In this document: piece by piece, positions 44,227-56,200 of the stretch | Position numbering within the stretch: position 1 is the stretch's first letter | How the letters are laid out: the number at the start of each line of letters is the position of its first letter | The notes under the pieces: model-generated | Database searches by the model: none | Seen by the model: only the letters and a program-made list of their open reading frames with translations | What the model was told of the DNA's origin: nothing | NCBI GenBank assembly: GCA_017463155.1 | Contig: JAFTPT010000011.1 | Span: 1 to 64,000, forward strand | DNA from: Blautia sp. | Lineage (GTDB): Bacteria; Bacillota; Clostridia; Lachnospirales; Lachnospiraceae | Direction of reading: 5' to 3' | Length of the DNA stretch: 64,000 nt | Program-made: the position numbers and the translations under genes

Positions 44227-47200
44227 TCATTTCTGCTTCTTCCTGAGCGTCAGCCCGGTGACCATGATGGCCGCCATGGACAAAAGCAGGAGCATCAGCC
44301 ACTGGAACGGCTGGCTGTCGTCGCCGGTCCTGGCGGCACCTGCGTCCGCATCGTCCGAGAGCGACGAACCAGAACCTCTTCCTGTGCTGCCGCTATTGTC
44401 GTCGTCCGAACCCGAATCATCCGAGGAGTCCGTAGTCACCCGGAACTCTGCCTCCGCGGATCCGTCCGTAAAGAGTGCCTTGATCGTATGTTTCCCTTTC
44501 GACAATGTCTTCAGGTAGGACGGCTTCAGGCTGATCTTAACACTGCCGGCCTCTGCATCATAGTCGTCCGCAGAAACTTCGTCTCCGTCGATCTCAATAC
44601 CGGTAAACAAGGAGAACGTCTGGCTGTCATCCTCGTTTCGTTTAACGACAAAGTCAAGCGTTGCCGTACTGCCCTTCTTCCACTTGCCGCCGTCACCGGA
44701 CACAAATGTGTAGGTGATTTCCTCCGGCTCCTCGGTCGGCGTCGGCGTGACCGTATCCTCCGGTGCTTCTGTCGGTGTCGGTGTGACGGTATCCTCCGGT
44801 GCTTCTGTCGGTGTCGGTGTGACGGTATCCTCCGGTGCTTCCGTCGGGGTCGGGGTGACCGTATCTACCGGTTTATCCGTCGGGGTCGGGGTGACCGTAT
44901 CTACCGGTTTATCCGTCGGTGTCGGGGTGACCGTATCCTCCGGTGCTTCTGTCGGTGTCGGCGTAACGGTATCCTCCGGTGCTTCTGTCGGTGTCGGCGT
45001 GACGGTATCCTCCGGTTTCTCCGTCGGTGTCGGCGTAACGGTATCCTCCGGTGCTTCCGTCGGCGTCGGTGTGACCGTATCTTCCGGTGCTTCTGTCGGT
45101 GTCGGCGTAACGGTATCTTCCGGTCTCTCCGTCGGGGTCGGGGTGACGATATCCTCCGGTTTCTGCGTCGGCTCCGGCTTCTCCGTCGGGGTCGGGGTGA
45201 CGGTATCCTCCGGTTTCTGTGTCGGTTCAGGCGCTTCCGTCGGCGTCGGTGTCGGCTTCGCCGTGATGGTCAGGTCTGCACCGGTGTAGGCGATGGTATA
45301 ATTCGCCCCGGCATCCAGCGTTCCCTGCAGGATCGCGTATCTGCCTGCAGCCTCGCCTGATTCACGGGCAAGGGCTCCACTGAGCGTATCTCCTTCGACC
45401 AGGTTCTCTGCCGTGTAGGTCAGCGCCGGATCGACATTCCCCTCAGTCTTGGTCTTCGGGTCCGCCGTGACCGTAACCGTACGCTTGTTGATCGTCAGGT
45501 CGGCGCCTTCGTACATGATCGTGTAATTCTTTCCGGCGTCCAGGGTACCCTGCAGGATCGCATAGCTGCCCACGTTCTCGCCGGCTTCGCGGTCCAGTGC
45601 TCCGGTCAGTGTATCGTCGTACTCAAGGCCTTCAACCGTATAGGTCAGTTCAGGATCCTTGTCCCCGTAGGTCTTCTCTTTTTCATCAGCCGTGACCGAC
45701 AGTTCCTTCGGTTCGATGACGATCTCCTTGCTGCCGGATACGAACATGCCGTCGTCCAGCATAACATAATAGTAGAACGTGTATGTGCCTGCGTCCTTAC
45801 CGCCATAGCTGTCCCCGCTGTGGGCGGCGGCATACTCTTTGACCTCCTGCAGTGTGTCAAGCTTTTCATCCGCAAAGATGATCTCCGGGTTGCCTTTGGT
45901 CACTTCGACTTCGATACCATGCTCGACGCCGTCGTAAGCCCCGCTGTACCCGTGGGCTGTGAATTCCACGTCTTCATGGACCGTATATTTTCCATTCACG
46001 GTCGTGATGTCGTAGTTCGCGTTCGGCGCGCAGGAAACCTCGATCGGGTAGACCTTCGGCAAAGTGTCCTCCGATGTGCCAAGCTGCAGCTGTACCTGCA
46101 GGCCGGCACGGTCTTTTTCGACCAGGTCTCCGCTGATCTCGTAGTCCAGCGAGGAGGCATCCGTGATGTCCGGTCCCATGCCGTCATTCGCGGTGATGGT
46201 GATCTTTGCGGGCTTAATGGTCAGCGTGCCGTTCTCCTTTTTGACATTGGTGAAGCAGGCTGTCACATCCTTGCCCGCGGCGTTTTTGATCACATAGCCG
46301 TCGCTTACCACGTTCTCCGCCTGTCCGGCATTGGTAATGCTCCCGGCTGCGGCTGCACTGACGGTAAAGCCCTCCGGAAGGCCGCTTGCCGTCACAGTGC
46401 TTTCGGACAGCGGCGTGCCGTCGTATGTCTTCTGCGCGGAAGCCGCCGTCAGGACGATCTCCGCGTCGTTTTTCGTCACGGTCAGTGTGCCGAGGTCTTC
46501 CTTCGTAACCTTGTAGTTGGAGGCTTTCGCAGTGCCCCAGGTGAGCTCATAGGTATTGTCACTGCTCCCCACCTCGGTCCGGCTTCCGTTCGCTTTCACA
46601 TCGGCGGTCTCGCTCTTCACAAGGCCGTTGATCTTTGCGCCGTCCGTCTTCACAAGCGCTGTGCCGTCATAAGGCTTGGACGCGCTCGCGGTCGTGACGG
46701 TCAGTTCCTTCGGAGCGATCGTGAACGCATGGGTGGTCACGCTCTTGTCCTCCGGCAGCGCATAGTTGCCGGCTTTTTCACCGGTCAGGCTTTCTGCCTT
46801 GACCGTGTATCCTTCGCCTGCGGCGACCTCGGCGCCGGTCACCGTGACTTCGACCGCATCACTGTTCACAAGGCCCGTAACGACAGCCTTGGGTGCCTGG
46901 CTCTCTCCGTTGTAGGTAAACGCATCGCCCGTCCAGGTAAGGCCGACCGTACGCTTTTTGATCGTCAGGTCCGCACCGGTATAGACAATGGTGTAATTCT
47001 TTCCTGCGTCCAGGTTGCCCTGCAGAACAGCGTAGCTGCCCACATTCTCGCCCGCTTCACGGGTCAGAGCGCCGGTCAGCGTGTCGCCGTCCTCCAGCCC
47101 TTCGGATTTGTACGTCAGCTCCGGATCCGTATCCCCGTAGGTCTTCTTCTTCGCGTCCGCCGTGACCGTCACGATCTTCGGCGTGATGACGATGTCCTTG

Positions 47201-50200
47201 CTGCCGCTGAAGAACTCAGCATCTGTAACGACGTAGTAGTACACCGTCGTCGTGCCCACATCCGTGCGGGAATGGTCCTCATCCGGATGAGCCTTCAGGT
47301 ATGTCTCCAGTTCCTCCCTGGTGTTCAGCTTTTCGTTCGCGAAGAAGATATCAAAGCCCTCGGTGTCCTGGGTCTCCACGTCGATACTGTGCGGTACGCC
47401 GTCATACACGCCGCTGTAGCCGTGCGCCGTGAAGCCCCCGTTCAGGGAGACCGTATATTTTCCGTCGACGGTCGATATCTCGTAGTTGTCATCCGGCGTA
47501 TAGATGACCTCGACCGGATAGGTCTTGAGTGTCCCGCCCGCCGGCGTTCCAAGGACCAGCCTGATCCCGAGAGCATCCTTGTCGGCTTCGACGATGCCGC
47601 CGCTGATCTCATAGCCCAGCGAGGAGGCGTCCGTGATGTCCGGGCCCATGCCGTCATTCGCAGTGATGGTGATCGCGGCCGGAACGATCGTCAGTGTGCC
47701 GTTCTCCTTCCGCACATTGGTAAAGGAGCTCGTCACATCTTCGCCCGCGGCGTCTGTGATCACCGGATCACCGGCCACGTTGTCCGCCTGTCCGGCATTG
47801 GTCAGGCTGCCGGCAGCGCGTACGCTGATGGCAAACCCGTCGGGCAGTCCGGTAACGGTGACGCTGTCATCGGACAGCGGTGTCCCGTCGTAGGTCTTCT
47901 GTACGGAGGCTGCGGTCAGGACGATCTCCGTGTCGTTAGCCGTGACAGTCAGCGTCCCCAGGTTCTCCTTCGTGATCTTGTAGTTGGAAGCCTTTGCGCT
48001 GTCCCAGGTGATCTCGTACGTGTTGTCGCTGCTTCCAACCGCGGTCCGGCTGCCGGTGGCGGTCACAGTCGCTGTCTCGCCCTCAACCAGGCCTTCGATG
48101 GAGGCGCCATCCGTCTTTACAAGCGCCGTACCGTCGTAGGCTTTGGAGGCGCTCGCGGTCGTGACGGTCAGCTCCTTCGGTGCAATGCTGAAGGAATGGG
48201 TCAGTACGCTGCCATCCTCCGGAAGCGCATAATTGTATGCTTTGTCGCCGGTCAGGCTTCCGGCCGTGGCCGTGTAGCCTTCACCTGCGTCGACCTCGGC
48301 GCCGTTCACCGTGACTTCAACTGCATCCTCATTCACAAGCCCCGTAACGGCGGCTGACGGTATCCGGCTCTTCCCGTTGTAGGTGAACGTGTCATCCGTC
48401 CATTCCAGTCCGACCGTTCGCTTATCAATGGTCAGATCCGCACCTTTGTATGTGATCGTGTAGTTATTTCCACCGTCCAGGGTGCCCTTAAGGATCGCGT
48501 AGCTGCCCACGTTTTCACCCGCTTCACGGGTCAGGGAGCCGGTCAGTGCGTCGTCGTACTCAAGGCCCTCTACGGTGTAAGTCAGCTCCGGATCTGCAGC
48601 CCCGTAGGTCTTCTCCTTCGCTTCCGCGGTCACGGTCACGTTCTTCGGGGTGATGACGATGTCCTTGCTGCCGCTTAAGAATTCATCCTCTGTCACGACA
48701 TAATAGTACACCGTGGTCGTGCCCACATCCGTGCGGGAATGGTCCTCATCCGGATGGGCTTTCAGGTATGCATCCAGCTCCTCTTTGGAGTTCAGCTGTT
48801 CGTTTGCAAAGAGTATATCAAAGCCCTCGGTGTCATGCGTCTCCACATCGATGCTGTGCGGTACGCCGTCATACACTCCGCTGTAACCATGGGCCGTAAA
48901 GCCGCCGTTCAGGGAGACCGTATACTTTCCGTCGACGGTCGATACCTCGTAGTTGTCATCCGGCGTATAGACGACCTCGACCGGATAGGTCTTGAGCGTC
49001 CCGCCCGTCGGCGTTCCAAGGGTCAGCCGGATGCCGAGCCCTTCCCTGTCGGCTTCGACGATGCCGCCGCTGATCTCGTAATCCAGCGAGGAAGCGTCCG
49101 TGATGTCCGGTCCCATGCCGTCATGGGCGGTGATGGTGATCTTTGCCGGATCGATCGTCAGTGTGCCGTTCTCCTTCGTGATATTGGTAAAGAAGGTGGT
49201 CACGACCTCGCCCCGGGCATTTTTGATCACGTATCCGTCATTAACGACGTTCTCCGCCTCTCCGGCGTTCGTGATCGTCCCGACGGCACTGGCACTGATG
49301 CTAAAGCCCTCCGGAAGTCCGCTCACGCTCACGCTGTCATCGGACAGCGGTTCTCCGTCATAGGTCTTCTGCGCGGAAGCCGCGGTCAGGATGATCGCGG
49401 TATCATTCCCGGTAACCGTCAGCGTTCCTGTGGTTTCTTTTGTGATCGTGTAGTTGGACTCCTTCGCGCTTTCCCAGTCGATCGTATAGGTGTTGTCGCT
49501 GCTTCCTACCGGAGTCTGGCTTCCGGTGCAGACAATGGATGCCTTCTCGCCGTTCGCCAGGCCTTCGATGGAGGCCCCGTCGGTCTTGACAAGCGCCGTG
49601 CCGTCATAGGGTTTGGAAGCGCTTCCGGTCGTGACGGTCAGCTCCTTCGGCGCGATGGTGAGTGTACCGGGCACCAGATCCGTAACCATGTAACGGCCGC
49701 TGGTATCGATGGTCTCACCCGGCGTCACGCCGGCAAAGGTAACGTCATAGTCTCCTGCGTCGATCCCGCTTCCTCTCGCGCTTACGTCCTTGAACGAAGC
49801 TTCAACAGCTGTGCCGTCAGGGAGTCCTGCGGTATACCCTTCCGCCGTCTGTGTTTTTCCGGTATAGATACCATCCGCCGTAGTGGCCGTCAATGTCACA
49901 TGCAGGTACCACTGGGCATACAGGGTCGTGTCCTCTTCAAATGCGGCCGAAGCCTTGTCATCGTAGGCCGTACCGCTTCCATCGGCCTTTGTGTTCCATC
50001 CCTTGAAGGAAGCATCCTCCCGGGTGAATGTGTTGGCACGAAGCACTCTCTGCTCACTAATGGGCAGGACCTGCTTTTCCATGGAACCTGTGCCGCCGTT
50101 TGCCTCGAAGGTGACAGTGACTCCCTTGACCAGGCGGGCCTCTCCCTGGTCGTTTTCGCTCACCGCATAGGCGGTATCATCGCTCGTGAAGTTTTCCTCC

Positions 50201-53200
50201 GAGCCATTGCCGGGAAGACCGTCGGTGAACACGCCGGGCTCCTGCATGGAAATGCCGATGGGATCACTGTTTGCCAGCGCATCGTCCACGGTGATGAGCG
50301 TGTCTTTTTCCAGGTAGACGTTGCTGTCCCCCTTGTCATCCATGTTGTCCGTAATGACAGAATTGCCGGAAAGCTTGAACGTGTTGCCCGATTCTATATA
50401 GACTCCTCCGCCTCCGGCATCCTCCTCAAGCTTGTCAGGATTAATGATGCGATTGCCGGTGATGCGGCCGCCGCTCATGGTAAAATCGCCGTCGCACTCT
50501 ACACCGCCGCCCACATCGTTGGCGGTATTCCCGGAAATTTCACCGTCTTCCATGGTGAAACTCGACTCGGTGTAAACACCGCCTCCTCCGACGCTGGCTT
50601 TGTTGCCGGAGATCACACCGCCCGTCATAATGAACTGACTATCTCCATAGGAAGCCACTCCACCGCCTCTTTCATCAGAGATATTATCACTGATGCTTCC
50701 GCTGTTCATGGTAAAGCTGCTCTCATCACCGATAATCACGCCGCCGCCATCTACATCGGCGGTATTTCCGCTAATGCGGCTGTTCGTCATAACAAGCGAA
50801 CCGGATCCCTTGATGCTCACGCCGCCGCCATACCAGTCCGCATAGTTGCCGCTGATCTCGGCGTTCGTAAGTGTAACGTCGGCCTCGCTGTATACACCGC
50901 CGCCCTCTCTCTCAGCTTCATTCTCACTGATGGTGCCGGTTTCCATGGTAAAGCCGTCTTCGCAATAAACGCCGCCGCCGTATCCGGCTGTATTCCCGCT
51001 GATGACGCCGCCTTTCATGGACTCGCTGGTGGTACCTGCTTCCATTGTGAATTCGCCCTCGTTGAACACGCCGCCGCCATATGCATAATGGCGACCTGTT
51101 GCATCCGTAGCGGAATTATCAGTAATGCTGCCACCCTTCATGACAAACACGCCGTCATATGAAACAAACACGCCACCGCCGCTGCAGCCGGGTTTGGTAT
51201 ACGGTTCAGCCTTCTCGAACAAGGCATTGTTTTCTGTGATGCTGCCGCCATTCATAATGAATTCGCCAACATCAACAAATACGCCTCCGCCATACGCTGC
51301 CTGATTTTTACTGATGATAGCGCCTGTTTCCATCGTGAAGGCAGACTTATCATCGATGATATACACACCGCCGCCACAATAGTCGGAGGTGTTGCTGCTG
51401 ATGCTGCCGCCGGTCATGGTGAAGCTGCCTTCCAGAATCGACACACCACCGCCGTCACCACCAGACTTGTTATCCGTGATACTGCCGCCGGTCATGGTGA
51501 AGGTACTCGCATCCTTTTCCATGTACACGCCGCCGCCTCGGTCCCCGGCTGTATTGCCGGTGATACTTCCGCCGTTCAGGATCAGCGAGGCTCCGTCCAT
51601 GATGATGCCGCCGCCGTCTTCGAGATTATACCCTCCGGTGATCATGCCGGTCTTTTCAGCAGAAGAATCCTCCACGGTCAGGCTGCCCTTGACGGTGATA
51701 ACATTGCCGTCCTCCTGTGCCTCGGTAAGGCCACGGTCAAGCGTATAACCCGCCATATCAAGAGTGATGCTCTTGCCCTCGGGGATCAAAAGCGCAACAT
51801 CGTCCTCTTCCGCCGTCACAGTGTCGGTCAGCGTGATGGTCGCGCCGCTTTCGGCCTCATCGATCTCTTTCTGCAGGAGTGCCCAGGGGGAGAGCCACTT
51901 CGCCTTCAGGGTGGTGTCAGACATCATGGGACCGTCAAAGTTGTACGTTCTGCCGTTCAGCTGCCACTCCTTGAAGCCGTAGCGTTCCCTGGTGGGATCC
52001 TCCGGCCGGACAGGCACCGCGCCCTTGATGAGCTTCTGCGGCTCCACCTCGCTGCCGCCGTTGCTGTCGAAGGTGACCGTAACGGCTGTATCCAGATAGG
52101 CCTCGTTCGCTTTGATGCCCACTGTGTAGCGTTCGTCGTCGCTGGTGAAGTTATCCGCCGTGCCTTTTCCGGAGAGTCCTGTGGTGAACACGCCGGTCTG
52201 CGACGCCATGGTCACGCCGACACTTGCGGTATCATCCAGTTTGCCGGCAATCCTGATCTCTGCATCGGATTCCAGCTTGACGTTTTCGGTTTTGCCATTG
52301 GCCGTATTGTCCTGAATGACGGGACTGCCGGACAGGTTGAAGGTGCCGAATTCATCACACAGCACTCCGCCGCCGTAGGTCGCTTCGTTTCCGCTGATGG
52401 TACCGCCGCTCATGGTGAATGTCGCGCCGAAACCGATCTGCACGCCGCCTCCGTAGGTGCCCTTGTTGCCGGAGATCGTGCCGCCGTCCAGGGTGAACGT
52501 ACCTTCCACAAATATACCGCCGCCTGTGCCGGTATTGCTTCCGCCCGTGATGACACCGCCGCCCACGGAATCGGTGACAGTCAGACCGCCGTTGACGGTG
52601 ATGACGTTGCCTTCCTCCTCTGCCTCGTCGAGGTTACGGTTCAAGGTGCAGCCGGCCAGGTCGATCGTAATACTCTTGCCATCGGGGATCGTGAGAACAA
52701 CATCATCATCCCGCGCCGTCACATTGCCGGTCAGCGTGATGATCGCGCCGTCCTCGGCCTCGTCAATTTCTTTCTGCAGATCGACCCACTCATTGCTCCA
52801 ATGCGCCACCAGTGTGATATCCCTGGTGATCGGGGTATTTTCAAAATCAAAGTCCTCGCCATCAAGCCGCCAGCCCAGGAACTCCCTTCCCTCCATAGTG
52901 GGTGCGGGAACGGGGACCATGGCGTGCGCGCCTTTCAGCGCATGCTGGTTGGAAACCTTGCTGCCTCCGTAGGAATCAAAGGTGATGGCATACTCCGGGC
53001 GCTCCCAACGGGCCGTGACGGTCGTATTCCCCTCGACGGTGATGGTCTCCAGCGGCTGCTTCAGGTGATCCTGATCCAGGCCTACCTGCCAGCCGACAAA
53101 ATCATGCCATTCCGGTTCGGTGAATTTGCAGGGCGGCAGGGGGTATTTTTCTCCCACGCCTGCCTCGCCGGGCTCCATTTCGCCGGTACCATCGCCCGGA

Positions 53201-56200
53201 TCAAAGGTGATCACATAAGGTGCTTTCCACTGGGCGACAGCGGTCACGTCCGCATCGATGGTAACGGGCTCCGCCTCCTGATAGGTCTTCTCACCGATCT
53301 TCCAGCCACTGAAGATCCTGCCATCCGGGCCGGTAAAGAGGCACTCGGGCAGCGCCATTGCCCTTCCTTTCGCGATAAACCTGTCTTCCATGGCACCCGT
53401 GCCGCCGTTCGCGTCAAAGGTAATGCGGTTTCCGTCCTCCTGATAACCACAGACCATGCACACGCCTGCATCGTCAAAATCGTGCGCTTCGCCTGCGAAC
53501 ACCTGGTTGCAGTATGCGCAGGGCGCACGCAGGTGCCACGTTTTCGTGATCTCGGTAAAGCGAATGGTCTTAAGCTCGCTGTCCTTGACCGGCTCCCACG
53601 GATGATCGCACTCCCCGTCGATGCGGGCATAGTGTCGGTACTGGCAGGCCGACTCCCGTCCTTCCGCGGTAAACGGGTCGTTTTTGAGGGCTTCCTCTTC
53701 ACTCCAGCCGGCATGCACCCACATGCCGTTCTTAAATTTGATATGCCCGTATTCTTTGTCGTTATCACCATGGCCAATGGCGCTGCTTTTGCCTCCGCCG
53801 GACTGGGCGATCACAACGCCTCCGTTGATCTGTACCTCGTCGCAGCCCTCGCCGCCGCCGCCCCAAAATCCCTCCGCGCCGCCGCCGATACCCGCCGCCT
53901 TGGGACCGCCTTTGGCGATGACGGTACCGCCGTTGATGATGACATGGGTAGTCGTGCCACTACAGCTATAATTACCGCCGATACCTGCGCCGCCACAGCC
54001 GTCCTTTCCGCCACCTGTCGCCTTGAGCATGCCGCCGTTGATGGTCAATGTTCCGTTGGCGGCGAGACAGATACCAGCGCCGCCGTTGTCCTTATGGCTG
54101 CTATTGGATGTATGCGTACCTCCTTGCGCGGTGACATCGCCTCCATTGATGGTCAATCTTTTGCTTTGAATGCCGGGATATTCATGGTTCGCGCAGGTTG
54201 ATATCACTTCGCCGCCATTGATCGTGACTTCCGTGACGTATATACCCGCTATTGCGCCAAGAGCATTGACCGTCCCCTCTCCATCGATGGTGAGCTTTAT
54301 ACCGTTGATGCCGGCACCTGAACGCCCTGTGAGTCTGATCAGACTCTCCTTTTTCTTCCCCCCGTCGATGGTCACTTTATTCGTGCTGCTTATGCCATAA
54401 GTATATCCTACGACTGTCACTTGACTGGATGTGATCTTCACCGTATCAACCTGAATCCCACATTGTTTCGTACTTGTGACATTCACCACGGCGTTCTCGA
54501 TCGTAAGAGAGACACTACCTTCACTATAATAGCCAAGGCCGATGCCCGTATCTCCGCCTGTCACCGTGACATCGCCGCCGGTGATCTTGATGATCAACTC
54601 CCCGCTGTACGTACAATGACTTCCACCGCCGATGCCCGCTCCCCCATATATTCTTCCTGCTCCACCGGTCACCGTAACCGTACCGCCGGTAATCTCGATC
54701 GGGCCCATCGATGTGGTTTTTTCTGTTCCACCGATTCCCGCAGCACGACAAGAACCCAAAGCTTCCACCACTCCGCCGTTGATCGTAATGCCGGTATAGC
54801 CGGGTCCATTTTTACCAGCGCCGATGCCCGCGCTGCCCGGGTGATCAATATATCTACGCGCCTTGGCCGTGATATTGCCGCCGTTGATGGTGATGGCTCC
54901 GGCAAACTTGTCATCCTTTCCGCCAATGGCCGCGTAATCGTAGCTGCTGGTTATATCTGCCACCAGCTTGCCCATATCCTTGCCTGTACTCTGGGCCCAT
55001 ATGGTCAGCGAGGCGTCCTGCTTGACGTAGATGCCCAGGTTGGGCCTTAAGGTCTTGCCGTCGCACAGGATCAGGTTGACGTTTCCGGAAACCTCCATGT
55101 TTTCGGAGAAGGACACGTCCTCTGTGACCGCGTACCAGCCATTGTCCAGATTCTTCTCCGTGACCGGTCTGCAGTCCACGGGGCCTTTCGCGTTACCCTT
55201 CGCGTCCACATAGCTGATGGATACGGTCTGGCCGGCGCCCACGGCCGCCAGCGTCACATTGTACAGAGAAAAGCTGTCGGTCAGCGCCGTGACCGTGTCG
55301 CCGGATTCGCTCACGATGTCCAGTGTCTCGGCGGTCATGCCGCCGTCGTCTTCATGGATGTGGTACACACTGGCTTCGATGCCTTCCTCTGCCGCTTCGG
55401 CAAGTGCGAAGGAAACCTGGACGTCAAAGCCCTCGGCGGGCTGCAGCTCGCTGCCCTCCGGGTCCAGCATACTGATGTCAAAGGTGTAGGAAGCGATCAC
55501 ATCCTGTTCATCGCTTTTTGTCTCGTCGCTGTCCTGCCCGTCCTGTTCTTCCCGGACGTCCGCCACTGCCTCGTCCACAGCGCCTGCCGTCTCGGCGGAG
55601 ACCTTTTTTACGGACAGCTCCGCGTCCTCGGGGAACGCGCCCGCCTCGTAGCGCACCGTAACGGTCACGCCGCCCACGGTCGCGGATTGTTCGAGAACCG
55701 CGGCCTCCGAAGGATCTGCTCCGGCGAGGGAGACGATCTCCTCCGGTGCTTCGGCCGTCTCCGGCATATAGATCACAGTCATAAGGTCATACACCGTCAG
55801 CGAAGACAAAGTAAACGCCGCCTGATCCTTCTGAACATCGATATCGGCAGGGATGATCTCCACGTCTTCCAGCTCGCTGTCCCACCTGTACAGACAGGAG
55901 GAGATCTCCGAATCCGGATACTCTTCCTGAAGTTCGGACAGCCCTGCTTCCTCGATCAGCACATTCGCGGAACCGTTCATCTCCGCGCCGGAAAAGCTGT
56001 ACAGACTATGCTGAACGATCGTCTGCTCTGCGGGAACAATGCCTTCCGCAGCTTCCACCTTCTGCGCGATCTCCTCGTCAAAGACCTTTTGGATGACCAG
56101 GACGGTCCCCGGAGCAAAAACACCCGCGTCCGCCGTGACGCTGAACTGCACGTCTTCAATCCGTACCGTCTGTTCGAACGGCACCGGTTCTTCATCTGCG

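Noticed and set aside
44714-45262. 36-bp periodic repeats as a CRISPR array
   Set aside because: There are no unique spacers; the period equals twelve codons of a Pro-Thr-Glu stalk in frame with the big gene.
45820-51162. Two plus-strand frames of 845 and 807 codons opposite the 4101-residue protein
   Set aside because: They repeat with the same period as the coding strand modules and have the low-complexity look of antisense shadows.
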